Source: Firmicutes bacterium AM55-24TS (GTDB lineage Bacteria; Bacillota; Clostridia; UBA1381). From it: a stretch of 64,000 bases of DNA. The notes under the pieces were generated by a model. That model made no database searches, had not been told where the DNA came from, and saw nothing but the letters and a program-made list of their open reading frames with translations. The first letter of the stretch is position 1. Each line of letters opens with the position of its first letter. The DNA lies in contig QTVU01000004.1 in assembly GCA_003460745.1 (NCBI GenBank), positions 1 through 64,000 of the forward strand. Direction: 5' to 3'. Below, in pieces: positions 1 to 8,988 of this stretch. The position numbers and the translations under genes were made by a program.

Positions 1-13
1 GGTAAAAAAGGTA

Positions 14-41
14 TTGCAAATTTTTGAATTTGTGATATAAT
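14..41 (+). promoter_or_regulatory. SigA-type promoter of secG
   Basis: TTGCAA (14-19), 16-nt spacer, TATAAT (36-41). It lies about 50 nt upstream of the strong ribosome site AAGGAGG at 75-81 that serves secG. Confidence 0.65.
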
Positions 42-89
42 AAATAAGTATTTAATGATTTACTTTAGAAGAAAAAGGAGGTTTATATA

Positions 90-333
90 ATGCAAACTCT
101 TATTTTTGGTATTACATTTGATAGTATCTGTTATACTTATATTCGTAGTTATGGCTCAGGAAGGTAAAGATCCGGGTATGAGAGGTATTCAAGGCGCATC
201 TTCTGATATGGGCGATTCATTCTTTAAGAAGAACGGCGGAACTACTAAGGAAGCAATGTTCATCAAACTTACAACAACTATTGCAATTCTTTTCCTTATA
301 ACAACAACAGTTCTTGTTATTTTAGGTGCATAA
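90..333 (+). CDS. secG: Preprotein translocase subunit SecG, frameshifted near the start
   Basis: SecG is the small auxiliary subunit of the SecYEG protein-export channel in the cytoplasmic membrane. Two hydrophobic segments flank the family motif region (VVMAQEGKDPGMRG, then GASSDMGDSFF), and the length of about 80 residues is normal. The ATG at 90 has a perfect ribosome site (AAGGAGG, 8-nt spacing), but its frame does not match the conserved body, which is open only from a TTG at 106. Removing one G at 108-109 gives MQTLIFVLHLIVSV, exactly what a SecG N-terminus should look like. I therefore infer a one-base insertion, most likely a consensus error. Starting at TTG 106 is possible but leaves the ribosome site 24 nt away. 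Confidence 0.85.
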
Positions 334-346
334 TTTTAATCAGTAA

Positions 347-382
347 AATGTCTCTGATACTCCATCAGAGACATTTTTATTT
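347..382 (+). terminator. Intrinsic terminator of secG
   Basis: A 12-bp perfect stem (AATGTCTCTGAT / ATCAGAGACATT, 347-358 and 364-375) with a 5-nt loop is followed by a T-rich run. Confidence 0.85.
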
Positions 383-495
383 TTAATTAAATTTGAAAAA
401 TGTTGTACTGAGCTAAAATTTTAGATGTCAAATTTTCTATGAACATATCACAAATCGAAATTGATTTCGGTAATTTTTTTTGTAAAAGTGCAATA

Positions 496-524
496 TTGAC
501 ATTTTTCTTTTTTAAGTCTAAAAT
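496..524 (+). promoter_or_regulatory. Near-consensus SigA promoter upstream of the acetamidase-like gene
   Basis: TTGACA (496-501), 17-nt spacer, TAAAAT (519-524). Transcription would start near 531, only about five bases before a strong intrinsic terminator hairpin. Confidence 0.75.
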
Positions 525-535
525 AAAGCTATCAA

Positions 536-575
536 CGGACAAGGAAGTTCAGAGCTTCCTTGTCCGGTTTTTTTA
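536..575 (+). terminator. Intrinsic terminator or leader hairpin immediately downstream of a promoter
   Basis: A 12-bp perfect stem (CGGACAAGGAAG 536-547 with CTTCCTTGTCCG 555-566), 7-nt loop, then GTTTTTTT. It sits at the extreme 5' end of the predicted transcript and 36 nt before the ATG at 603, so it could end a very short RNA, attenuate the gene, or act as a 5' stabilising hairpin. Confidence 0.75.
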
Positions 576-602
576 TTTTCAAAACGAAAAGAGGTAATTA
601 CT

Positions 603-2152
603 ATGAAAAAAAGACACGGATTTATCGCAGCGGCAGTAGCAGTATCATTGCTTGCAGCACAGACATTTGCGGGAGCTATTACACGCAGGATTTGACATTT
701 CCTTTGCAGTCCTCCGATAATGAAACCGTTACCGGAGATTATTATGTGAAATCTACTTTGGATAATATCAGTTGGGGATTCCTTCCTAACAGAGATTCGG
801 AGCCTATTCTTACTGTTCCGTCAGGAAGTACGGTCACATTTGATACAGTATCACACGAGGGTATTCTTGAGGACCAAGGACGTGATCCGGTGAAATATTT
901 CGGACAATACGGCGTAAGCAGTGATATGGTGCTTGATGACGCTAAAGCGATTGCGGCGTCAGACGATCCTCACGATTTTCTTGCTGACGGTCCTCATGTC
1001 GTGACAGGCCCTATTGCGGTTGAAGGTGCAGAACCTGGCGATGTACTTAAGGTAGAAGTGCTTGATCTTGCACCGAGAGTTCCTTACGGAGTAATTACAA
1101 ACAGACATTTCAAGGGCGCACTTCCTGATGAATTCCCTGAAAAAGAAAGACTTGAAACAGCAAGCGTTGAAAATCCCGAAGCATACGGTGATGTATCGGT
1201 ATTCTGTCCTATTCATCAGGAGGACGGCATATGGTACGGCACAGTAGACGACAACGGTACAGAGATGAAATTCCCACTAAGTCCGTTCCTTGGAATTATG
1301 GGTGTTGCTCCCGATACAAGTGAAAAGGTAAGCACTGTACCTCCGATTAACGTAGGCGGTAACCTTGACATAAACGAACTTGGTGTAGGTGCTACATTGT
1401 ATTTGCCGGTTGAAGTAGAGGGAGCTAAATTCTACACAGGTGACCCACATTTTGTACAAGGTGACGGCGAAGTTGCACTTACGGCTCTTGAAGGCTCACT
1501 ACGTGGAACAGTAAGACTTACTCTTTTAAAAGCAGGCGATTCATCAATTCCGAAAACTTCCGAAAAATTCACACAGGCATTCGCCGAAACAGAGAAATAC
1601 TGGATTCCGATCGGACTTAACGAGGATCTTGACGAAGCAATGAAACAGTCGGTAAGAGAATCTGTAAACTTCCTTTCAAACCAGTTCAATTTGGATCGTG
1701 CAAAGGTATACGCTTATCTAAGCGCAGGTGTTGATTATGAGGTATCACAGGTTGTCGATAAGACAAAAGGTATACATGCTCTTATCCCGAAAGTTGATTT
1801 CAGAGATATTCTTACATTAAAACTTAATGCAGGCAGCAAATCGATTGATGTCGGTATTTCAAGCAATCAGTTCTATGTACCACTGAGAGAAACAATGGAA
1901 GCGTTGGGATATACAGTAGAATGGGACGGAGCGACAAATAGTATTGTGATGACAAAGGACGGTAAGTCTGTGACAGCAGTTGTTGAGTCAAACATATATA
2001 ACGCTGACGGACAAAACATTGTTCTGACATCATCACCGTTTATTTCGGAAGACGGTGTTACAATGCTTCCTGTATCGGCTCTAAGCGATGCGGCAGGCTT
2101 ATCTGTAAACTGGACAACAAGCGGTTCGGTTGTAACAGGTTCTGTTCAATAA
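603..2152 (+). CDS. Secreted acetamidase/formamidase-family protein with C-terminal copper-amine-oxidase-N-like domain (frameshifted)
   Basis: The body resembles the FmdA/AmdA acetamidase/formamidase family, which hydrolyses short amides to ammonia and acid: VPSGSTVTFDTVSHEG near its start, then DGPHVVTGPIAVEGAEPGD and DPHFVQGDGEV. The last ~110 residues (FYVPLRETMEALGYTVEWDG) form a copper-amine-oxidase-N-type domain, common on clostridial secreted proteins. The ATG at 603 follows AAAGAGG and encodes a clear signal peptide (KKRHGFIAAAVAVSLLAAQTFA), but that frame stops at 693. The body is one base out of register, so about one base is missing between 672 and 692. The real frame is otherwise open to 2152. 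The gene is monocistronic between terminators. Substrate is unknown and catalytic activity is inferred from family only. Confidence 0.8.
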
Positions 2153-2155
2153 AGC

Positions 2156-2196
2156 AAAATGACACTCAAAAGTATAACTTTTGAGTGTCATTTTTT
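2156..2196. terminator. Bidirectional intrinsic terminator
   Basis: A 17-bp perfect stem (2156-2172 with 2178-2194) with A-run and T-run flanks separates the convergent acetamidase-like and nitroreductase genes. Confidence 0.85.
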
Positions 2197-2206
2197 AATA
2201 TACTTC

Positions 2207-2776
2207 TTATTTTATAAGTATTTCTTCAAGCGAACGTTTCGGAACGTTTATAACTCCGTTTTCGTCCTCATAGTATTTAACGTCATTATCTTTCATATCC
2301 ACGATTTTGCTTTCCTGTTTCGGATAACCAACAGCAAGTAAATATACAACATCAAGATTTTCGTCCAACTTCAAAAGCTTTTTGATTTCATCACGCTGTA
2401 TAGCGCCGAGCCAGCAAGTACCAAGTCCCATTTCAACCGCCTCAAGCATCATTGTTGTTACTGCCGCACCTGCCTCAACTTCGTACATTTTATTCGATTT
2501 AATACTACTGTCGCCAAGCACCGCTATATATGCCATAGGGCGTTCATTCTCTTTTGGTGCACCGTCTGCAAGATAGCCTGCCCACTTTGTCATCGGGTAT
2601 ATTTTTTGAAGTGTTTCGCTGTTGTTTACAATCATAAATTTTAGTGGCTGAACATTCGCACCGTATGCCGCAACTCTTGCACAGTCCACAATTTTCACAA
2701 GATTATCTTCACTGACTGCCTTTTGTTCAAACTTTCTTATCGTTCTTCTTTTCATTATCGCATCATATACATTCAT
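2207..2776 (-). CDS. Nitroreductase-family FMN oxidoreductase
   Basis: A 189-residue NAD(P)H-dependent flavin oxidoreductase of the nitroreductase superfamily. The N-terminus (AIMKRRTIRKFEQKAVSEDNL) carries the FMN-phosphate-binding RRTIRKF motif. Later parts show the usual ANVQPLKF, EAGAAVTTMMLEAVEMGLGTCWLG and AVGYPKQ motifs. Length is that of the short homodimeric subfamily. The ATG at 2776 follows AAAGGAC at good spacing. It is a single-gene unit with its own promoter. Substrate cannot be deduced from sequence. Confidence 0.9.
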   Translation of the reverse strand: MNVYDAIMKRRTIRKFEQKAVSEDNLVKIVDCARVAAYGANVQPLKFMIVNNSETLQKIYPMTKWAGYLADGAPKENERPMAYIAVLGDSSIKSNKMYEVEAGAAVTTMMLEAVEMGLGTCWLGAIQRDEIKKLLKLDENLDVVYLLAVGYPKQESKIVDMKDNDVKYYEDENGVINVPKRSLEEILIK

Positions 2777-2825
2777 AATTTATCTGTCCTTTCCAAAAAT
2801 AACTATTGTTATTGAACCTGTCACT

Positions 2826-2854
2826 ATTATATCATATTCTTTTGTGTTTTTCAA
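2826..2854 (-). promoter_or_regulatory. SigA promoter of the nitroreductase gene
   Basis: On the minus strand TTGAAA (2849-2854), 17-nt spacer, TATAAT (2826-2831). Confidence 0.75.
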
Positions 2855-2872
2855 TTTTGTATTCCATATTAC

Positions 2873-2901
2873 TTTACATATACGCAAAAATTTTATATAA
2901 T
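2873..2901 (+). promoter_or_regulatory. SigA promoter of the decarboxylase-recD2 unit
   Basis: TTTACA (2873-2878), 17-nt spacer, TATAAT (2896-2901), 28 nt before the ATG at 2930. It is back to back with the nitroreductase promoter. Confidence 0.75.
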
Positions 2902-2929
2902 AATAGGAAATAACTAAGGAGATGTATCT

Positions 2930-4288
2930 ATGTCAGCACCACTGTATGAGCATTTGCTTGCATACTCAAAACAAAACAGAATATCATTTGCAATGCCCGG
3001 TCACAAAAACGGCAGAGGATTAAAAAAAGATTTACTGTCCCTTGATGTAACGGAACTTTCCGCAACGGAAAATCTTATCCACCCCGGTGAGTATGTTTTA
3101 AAAGCACAAGAGCTTTTGTCAAGCCTTTACGGCAGTGACAAAAGCTACATACTCACAGGCGGTTCAACATCTGCAATTCAGTCTATGATATGTGCAGGCG
3201 TAAAGCCCGGCGGCACACTGCTTTCGGCAGGCGACTGCCATATGAGCGTTATAAACACTTGCGCTTTACTCGGTATCAATTTAAAATTGTTTCCGAAAGA
3301 AATAGACAACAGTTTTAGTGTCCCCAAAGGTACAGGGACACTAAAAAAACATTTAACGGACGACATTGACGCGGTTATAATTACATCACCGAATTACTAC
3401 GGAATATGTTCCGACATTAAAAACACAGCCGAAGAATGTCACGCAAAAAATATTCCTTTACTTGTTGACGAGGCACACGGAGCGCACTTTATCGCAAGCA
3501 ATTTATTTCCGCAAACCGCAGTAAAATATGCAGACGCAGTATGCCAAAGTGCTCACAAAACGCTTAATGCAATGAACGGAAGTTCGTATCTTCACATAAA
3601 CGGCGATTTAATCGACAGAAAACGTCTTGAAAAATCACTTTATATGTTTCAATCGTCAAGTCCGTCATACGTCATCGCATCATCGGCGGACATTGCAAGA
3701 GATGAATTAACCGACGGTGCAATGTGGGAGAAAACATATGATATGTGCAAATCATTTAAAGAAAAAATCACCGATACAGGTATCAAAGTTCTTGAAAATG
3801 ACGATATGACAAGGCTTGTGCTAAATTTTTCAAATTTTGATATTACAGGCTTTGACGTTGATGACATACTTTCAAATAACGGCATAGACATTGAAATGGC
3901 TGATTTATTCAACATAGTTTTAATCGTTACGCCGTCAAACACGCAATCGGATATGGACGTGCTTTTTGATGAGCTTATCAAAATTACAAACAATACACCT
4001 AAAGCAAAAAGCACATTAAATCTAACGCCTCCACCGATTTGCAAAGAAAAACTGTTTCCGCAAAAAGCATTTTTCTCAAATCAAAGGGACACTAAATTGC
4101 AGAATTCAATCGGACATATTTCTTGCAGTACGGTTGTACCTTATCCGCCCGGAGTACCGGTTATATACACAGGCGAAACTATCAGAAAAGAACAGATTGA
4201 TTACATAGAATACCTTGAAACAAAAGGCGCAGAAATCACAGGAATTTCAAACGGCACAATAGCCGTATCGGAGCAAAATAATGAGTGA
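2930..4288 (+). CDS. Orn/Lys/Arg decarboxylase-family PLP enzyme
   Basis: A 452-residue fold-type I PLP enzyme of the short Gram-positive Orn/Lys/Arg decarboxylase family (YaaO/SpeA-like), which decarboxylates basic amino acids to polyamine precursors. Visible motifs: SFAMPGHKNGRG near the N-terminus, the glycine/serine PLP-phosphate segment LTGGSTSAIQ, the aspartate motif LLVDEAHGAHF near residue 180, and the Schiff-base lysine in SAHKTLNA (about K210). The C-terminal domain PYPPGVPVIYTGE is also typical. Substrate (arginine, lysine or ornithine) is not decidable here. Ribosome site AAGGAG precedes the ATG. The 3' end overlaps recD2 by 8 bases, indicating translational coupling. Confidence 0.88.
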   Translation: MSAPLYEHLLAYSKQNRISFAMPGHKNGRGLKKDLLSLDVTELSATENLIHPGEYVLKAQELLSSLYGSDKSYILTGGSTSAIQSMICAGVKPGGTLLSAGDCHMSVINTCALLGINLKLFPKEIDNSFSVPKGTGTLKKHLTDDIDAVIITSPNYYGICSDIKNTAEECHAKNIPLLVDEAHGAHFIASNLFPQTAVKYADAVCQSAHKTLNAMNGSSYLHINGDLIDRKRLEKSLYMFQSSSPSYVIASSADIARDELTDGAMWEKTYDMCKSFKEKITDTGIKVLENDDMTRLVLNFSNFDITGFDVDDILSNNGIDIEMADLFNIVLIVTPSNTQSDMDVLFDELIKITNNTPKAKSTLNLTPPPICKEKLFPQKAFFSNQRDTKLQNSIGHISCSTVVPYPPGVPVIYTGETIRKEQIDYIEYLETKGAEITGISNGTIAVSEQNNE

Positions 4289-6527
4289 AATTATTACAGT
4301 AACAGGCACAGTTGAAGAAATTATATATTCCAATCCCGACAACGGTTATTCTGTTGTCGGAATCGACAGCATTGAAGAAGGACAGTTCACCGCAACGGGA
4401 TATATGCCGTTTATAACAGAGGGTGAAAGCGTTGCCCTGTCGGGTAATTGGACAACTCACCCCGATTACGGCGAACAATTCAAAGCGGAATATTATGAAA
4501 CAGTTATGCCGTCGGACGAGGAGTCTATTATTAAATATTTAAGTTCGGGAATAATAAGCGGTATACGCGAGGCTACCGCAAAAAAACTTGTCGACCATTT
4601 CGGACTGGACGTACTTCAAATAATGCTTACCCAGCCGTCAAAACTTGCCGAAATCAAAGGAATAAGCAAAGAAAAAGCGAAGAAAATAGGCGAACAATTT
4701 GCAGAAATACAGTCTATGCAAAATATCGTTATGTTCCTTCAACAGTACGGAATTTCCGCAACTACCGCAGTAAAAGTACACAATTCTCTCGGTGCAAATT
4801 CGGTTGAACTCATAAAGAAAAATCCGTATATCCTTTCTGATATGGTTGACGGCATTTCTTTTAAAACTTCGGACACAATAGCCTTTAATATGGGATTGCC
4901 TAAAAACAGCATTATGCGTATACGTTCGGGAATTATACATATTTTACGCAGTGCCGCATATACAAGCGGTCATGTATATATGCCGAAAGATGTATTAATC
5001 GAGCATACCGTCTACACATTAAAAGTCACCGATGACGAAGTAATTGCGGCTGTTTCCGAATTGCTTTCTTCAAAAGAACTGTTCCAAGATAAAGTTGACG
5101 GAATTGACGCATACTATCTTTACAGCTATTATGAGTCTGAATATTACATTGCGCGCCGACTTATTGCAATGTCGCAAAACACGCAAAAATTCACAATGAC
5201 CGAAGAAAAAGCAGAAAAAGCCATTGACGCGCTTGAAGCAAAAACAAATTTATACCTTGCCGCCGAGCAGCGCAATGCCGTTGTTACCGCACTTTCGGCA
5301 GGTTGTATGATTCTTACCGGCGGTCCTGGAACAGGTAAAACAACAACAATAAACACAATAATAAAGCTTTTGGAAGATTTAAAGCTTTCAATCGCACTTG
5401 CCGCGCCGACAGGACGCGCCGCAAAGCGAATGAGCCAAGTTACGGGTTACGAGGCAAAGACAATACACCGTCTTTTATGCACTCAACGGTCTTCTGAGGG
5501 TTACAGTATTTTTACGCACAACGAAGAAAATCCACTGCCGTATGACGTTATAATTCTTGACGAAGTCAGTATGATTGACGTAAATCTTATGTCGTCATTT
5601 TTAAAAGCGGTCAAAACAGGTGCAAGAATTATCCTTTCGGGTGACGCAGACCAACTGCCGTCAGTCGGACCGGGAAACATCATTCACGATATAATCGAAA
5701 GTAAAACAATACCGGTAATTCAGCTTAACAAAATTTTCAGGCAAGCCGAAGAAAGTCTTATAATCGTAAACGCACACAAAATTAATCACGGAGAACTTCC
5801 CGATTTATCGGTAAAATCAAGCGATTTCTTCTTTTTAAGAAGAAAAACACCGCAGGACAGTGCTTTTACGGTGATGGATTTATTCAAAAACAGACTGCCG
5901 AAAAGCTATAATGTAAACCCGATTTCATCAATACAAGTCCTATCGCCGACAAAAAAAGGACTTGCCGGAACGATTGCATTAAACAAACTGTTGCAGTCAC
6001 ACATCAATCCATATGACGAAAGACGTCCGCAACACGTTTTCGGCAATATAACTTTCCGTGTCGGCGACAAAGTTATGCAGACAAAAAACAATTACGATAT
6101 GGTCTATTCACGTGAAAACGGCGAGGACGGTATGGGAATTTTCAACGGTGATATGGGAATTATAGAGAGTATTTCCGTCCGCGACAAGTGTATGAATATC
6201 GTGTTTGATGAGGACAAGCTCGTTGAATATCCGTTTACCAATCTTGATGAGCTTGACCTTGCGTACGCGATAACCGTCCACAAAAGTCAAGGCAGTGAGT
6301 TCCCTATCGTGATTATGCCCGTATGCTCATTCTCGCCTATGCTTATGAGCCGCAATTTATTTTACACCGCCGTAACGCGTGCAAGAGATATGGTTGTGCT
6401 TGTCGGCAGCGAAAAGACTATTCAAAATATGACTATGAACAACCAATTTCATCAACGATTTACGGGACTTACGGAAAAGTTAGTTGCGGTAAAAAAATTT
6501 GTTGCCGAGAAAGAGGAAAATTCATAA
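4281..6527 (+). CDS. recD2: RecD2-type 5'-3' DNA helicase
   Basis: A 748-residue SF1B helicase of the RecD2 (YrrC) type, found in bacteria where RecD acts without RecBC in DNA repair and replication-fork maintenance. The N-terminal region (about 1-330) holds an OB-like domain and helix-hairpin-helix segments (LAEIKGISKEKAKKIGEQF). Walker A is GGPGTGKTT at about residue 347, Walker B is LDEVSMID, and the C-terminal helicase motifs are AITVHKSQGSEF and LFYTAVTRAR. The start ATG at 4281 overlaps the upstream decarboxylase-family gene. Length matches the family. Function with that enzyme is probably unrelated despite the overlap. Confidence 0.93.
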   Translation: MSEIITVTGTVEEIIYSNPDNGYSVVGIDSIEEGQFTATGYMPFITEGESVALSGNWTTHPDYGEQFKAEYYETVMPSDEESIIKYLSSGIISGIREATAKKLVDHFGLDVLQIMLTQPSKLAEIKGISKEKAKKIGEQFAEIQSMQNIVMFLQQYGISATTAVKVHNSLGANSVELIKKNPYILSDMVDGISFKTSDTIAFNMGLPKNSIMRIRSGIIHILRSAAYTSGHVYMPKDVLIEHTVYTLKVTDDEVIAAVSELLSSKELFQDKVDGIDAYYLYSYYESEYYIARRLIAMSQNTQKFTMTEEKAEKAIDALEAKTNLYLAAEQRNAVVTALSAGCMILTGGPGTGKTTTINTIIKLLEDLKLSIALAAPTGRAAKRMSQVTGYEAKTIHRLLCTQRSSEGYSIFTHNEENPLPYDVIILDEVSMIDVNLMSSFLKAVKTGARIILSGDADQLPSVGPGNIIHDIIESKTIPVIQLNKIFRQAEESLIIVNAHKINHGELPDLSVKSSDFFFLRRKTPQDSAFTVMDLFKNRLPKSYNVNPISSIQVLSPTKKGLAGTIALNKLLQSHINPYDERRPQHVFGNITFRVGDKVMQTKNNYDMVYSRENGEDGMGIFNGDMGIIESISVRDKCMNIVFDEDKLVEYPFTNLDELDLAYAITVHKSQGSEFPIVIMPVCSFSPMLMSRNLFYTAVTRARDMVVLVGSEKTIQNMTMNNQFHQRFTGLTEKLVAVKKFVAEKEENS

Positions 6528-6531
6528 ACGC

Positions 6532-6560
6532 TTGAAATATTCGGCAAATTATTGTATAAT
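6532..6560 (+). promoter_or_regulatory. SigA promoter of the HAD phosphatase gene
   Basis: TTGAAA (6532-6537), 17-nt spacer, TATAAT (6555-6560), just after the recD2 stop codon. Confidence 0.75.
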
Positions 6561-6580
6561 AGAAATACAGAGGTGATATA

Positions 6581-7213
6581 ATGCGAGGAGCGATTTTTGA
6601 CGTTGACGGAACATTGCTTGATTCAATGCAGGTTTGGTGGGACGTTGTAGTAGATTTTTACAAAGAACACGGTGTTGAATTGCCTTACGAGGAAGCAAAG
6701 GAATACAAAGAAATGACTATGAAAGAATCTATCCCAACAATAAAAAACAGACTTAATCTTGACTTGTCGTTTGAAGAACTTTCAAATACTTTTATGCACA
6801 TGGGATTAAAGCAATACGAAACAACCATACCGCTAAAAAAAGGTGCAGACAAATATTTAAAGAAATTGCACAACAGCGGAATTAAAATCGCAATAGCCAC
6901 ATCAGGTTATGAAGAACTTTGCAAAACGGCTTTTACCAGGCTCGGAGTTTGGAATTACATTGACGCTTGTGCATTCTCGTCCGAGGTCGGAGTGAACAAA
7001 TCAAATCCCGATGTTTATTTGCTTGCCGCAAAACGTATCGGAATACCTCCGGAAGAATGTACAGTATTTGAAGATATAACCACAGGTATCGGCGGTGCTA
7101 AAAAGGGTGGTTTCTCAACCTGTGCAATATTTGACGAAACAAACGCCGATGAAACAGATGCGCTTAAACAACTGTCTGACCATTATATTACGGGGTGGGA
7201 AGAACTGTTGTAG
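6581..7213 (+). CDS. HAD-superfamily phosphatase, beta-phosphoglucomutase-like
   Basis: A 210-residue haloacid-dehalogenase-superfamily hydrolase. Motif I is FDVDGTLLDS with nucleophile D7 and acid/base D9. Motif II is the threonine/serine in AIATSGYEE. Motif III is the lysine in VNKSNPDVY. Motif IV is VFEDITTGIGGAKKGG. A helical cap sits between motifs I and II, as in the beta-phosphoglucomutase/Gph subgroup, so small sugar phosphates are likely substrates, but the exact one is unknown. The ribosome site AGAGGTGATATA precedes ATG 6581. Monocistronic. Confidence 0.88.
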   Translation: MRGAIFDVDGTLLDSMQVWWDVVVDFYKEHGVELPYEEAKEYKEMTMKESIPTIKNRLNLDLSFEELSNTFMHMGLKQYETTIPLKKGADKYLKKLHNSGIKIAIATSGYEELCKTAFTRLGVWNYIDACAFSSEVGVNKSNPDVYLLAAKRIGIPPEECTVFEDITTGIGGAKKGGFSTCAIFDETNADETDALKQLSDHYITGWEELL

Positions 7214-7218
7214 CGATA

Positions 7219-7260
7219 AAAAAAATGGAACTTGGCATTTTTGCTAAGTCCCATTTTTTA
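7219..7260. terminator. Bidirectional intrinsic terminator
   Basis: An imperfect hairpin (AAAATGGAACTTGGCA / TGCTAAGTCCCATTTT) flanked by A and T runs lies between the convergent HAD gene and the YcxB-like gene. Confidence 0.75.
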
Positions 7261-7761
7261 TTACTTGATTTTCTTATATTGTGTCTTTGTTTTTATAAAA
7301 CCCGAAAAACTTTCGACATCTCCGCTAAAATGAGTCTTATCAACGATACTCACACTTTCCGAATTGTGAAATATAAAAAAATACTTTCCCGTTTCAAGCA
7401 CTTTTTGTATATCGTCATATTTATATTCATTTACATGTGATTTTGTTTTTTCCGACATATAATTTTCAAAAAAAGCAAAGTGCGTTGTCTGACTGTTGTC
7501 TTTTGCGTTTTTGTATGGCTTGCGGTATATCATACGCGGATAAAAAAGCAGAAATGCACCAATCCAAAGTGCAATCGCTCCCCACAAAATTCCATATCCG
7601 TTTGCAAGTATATAAAATGCACCGAAAATCGCAATCAATCCGACTATTTCGGCAACGATTTTAAACACCTTTAGTTTTTCGTTATAATATGTTTTATAAA
7701 AATCTTTATAAACAGCAGGCGTCATTTGGGTTGATGCACCATAAAGTTTTTTACTCTCCAT
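7261..7761 (-). CDS. YcxB-like membrane protein
   Basis: A 166-residue protein with two adjacent transmembrane helices (about 33-72: VGLIAIFGAFYIL and LWIGAFLLFYP) and a soluble C-terminal part (HFAFFENYMSEKTKSH, then YDDIQKVLETGKYFFIF) that resembles the YcxB-like C-terminal domain of uncharacterised Firmicute membrane proteins. Last gene of the hisH-hisF minus-strand unit. No enzymatic motif is visible. Function unknown. Confidence 0.75.
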   Translation of the reverse strand: MESKKLYGASTQMTPAVYKDFYKTYYNEKLKVFKIVAEIVGLIAIFGAFYILANGYGILWGAIALWIGAFLLFYPRMIYRKPYKNAKDNSQTTHFAFFENYMSEKTKSHVNEYKYDDIQKVLETGKYFFIFHNSESVSIVDKTHFSGDVESFSGFIKTKTQYKKIK

Positions 7762-7782
7762 AAATATATATCCTTTCTGTGA

Positions 7783-8202
7783 TTACAGACGTAAAAGTCG
7801 TTTTACAAATGCTCCGATTACTGTTGCCGCAAATGAGAATATCGCATAAACTATACACATAATAATCGTTGTCATCATCATATTTGCCGCCGCGTCAAAC
7901 TGATAGTACATCGGTATTGATACCATTGAGATAATCGCCATAAACAGCGGAAATTTAAAGTTAAATCCCTGTTTTATTCCGTATATAAGTCCCGACAATG
8001 CGATAAACATTGGGTTTAACATCATAAGGAAAAATTGTAACAGTAATAATTGACCGTTTTCGCCCATCATAACAAATACAAGCGGTACAATATGAAACAT
8101 AATAATTGTCGCAATTATATATATTTTCGATTCGTAAAACGAAAAATCCGTTTTTGGAATTACAGGTTCTTTTTTCAGTGACTTTCTTCTGTTCTTGCTC
8201 AT
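7783..8202 (-). CDS. Small four-helix membrane protein of unknown function
   Basis: A 139-residue protein with a basic cytosolic N-terminus (SKNRRKSLKKE) and about four hydrophobic segments spanning residues 28-135. No recognised motif. It lies 9 nt downstream of hisF and 21 nt upstream of the YcxB-like gene, so it is probably co-transcribed with them. ATG 8202 follows AGGAGG at good spacing. Confidence 0.75.
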   Translation of the reverse strand: MSKNRRKSLKKEPVIPKTDFSFYESKIYIIATIIMFHIVPLVFVMMGENGQLLLLQFFLMMLNPMFIALSGLIYGIKQGFNFKFPLFMAIISMVSIPMYYQFDAAANMMMTTIIMCIVYAIFSFAATVIGAFVKRLLRL

Positions 8203-8211
8203 AAATTCCTC

Positions 8212-8973
8212 CTATAATCTGACGCTTTCACCGTTTTCACGCAGATAGTTTTTTAAATCGTTAATTTCAATTTCTCTGAAATGGAACAGACTCGCCGCCA
8301 AAACCGCGTCCGCCTTTCCCTCTGTAAATGCGTCAAGAAAATGTTCCATCTTGCCTGCACCGCCCGATGCTATAACAGGTATTTTTGCATTTTCCGAAAC
8401 ACGTCTTGTAAGTTCAATATCATATCCGGCTTTCGTACCGTCACAATCCATACTTGTAAGCAATATCTCACCTGCGCCAAGCTCCTCGGCTTTTTTCGCC
8501 CATTCAAGCGCATCAATTCCGGTATTCACACGGCCGCCGTTAAGGTACACATCCCAACCGCTCTTATCTTCACGTCTTTTTGCGTCAATCGCACAGACAA
8601 CGCACTGTCTGCCGAATTTTTCAGCCGCCTCGCTGATAAGCTCGGGACGTTTTATCGCCGCACTGTTGACGGCAACCTTATCCGCACCGGCATTAAGAAT
8701 TTTTCTGAAATCTTCAACTGTTCGTATTCCGCCGCCTACCGTAAACGGTATAAACACCTGTTTCGCAACAGCCTCAACCATATCGACAACCGTTTCACGT
8801 GCATCCGACGACGCGGTTATGTCAAGAAAAACAAGCTCGTCCGCACCGGCTTTATCATAAACCTTTGCACATTCGACAGGATCACCGGCGTCAATAAGAT
8901 TTACAAAATTAACACCTTTAACCACTCTTCCCTCTTTAACGTCAAGGCACGGTATAATTCTTTTTGCGTACAT
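8212..8973 (-). CDS. hisF: Imidazole glycerol phosphate synthase, cyclase subunit HisF
   Basis: A 253-residue (beta-alpha)8 barrel that, with HisH, converts PRFAR and ammonia to imidazole glycerol phosphate and AICAR in histidine biosynthesis. The catalytic D11 in [15 protein letters not shown] and the second aspartate in VVCAIDAKR are present, as are the phosphate-binding TVGGGIR and [15 protein letters not shown] motifs. These match the canonical histidine enzyme rather than a modified polysaccharide-cluster homologue. hisH lies 15 nt upstream. None of the other his genes is in the window. Confidence 0.95.
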   Translation of the reverse strand: MYAKRIIPCLDVKEGRVVKGVNFVNLIDAGDPVECAKVYDKAGADELVFLDITASSDARETVVDMVEAVAKQVFIPFTVGGGIRTVEDFRKILNAGADKVAVNSAAIKRPELISEAAEKFGRQCVVCAIDAKRREDKSGWDVYLNGGRVNTGIDALEWAKKAEELGAGEILLTSMDCDGTKAGYDIELTRRVSENAKIPVIASGGAGKMEHFLDAFTEGKADAVLAASLFHFREIEINDLKNYLRENGESVRL

Positions 8974-8988
8974 ATCGTAATCTCCTTA

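Noticed and set aside
3318..3341. Inverted repeat GTGTCCC...GGGACAC inside the decarboxylase-family gene
   Set aside because: It lies within a well-conserved coding region with no T-run and does not disturb the frame; probably chance.
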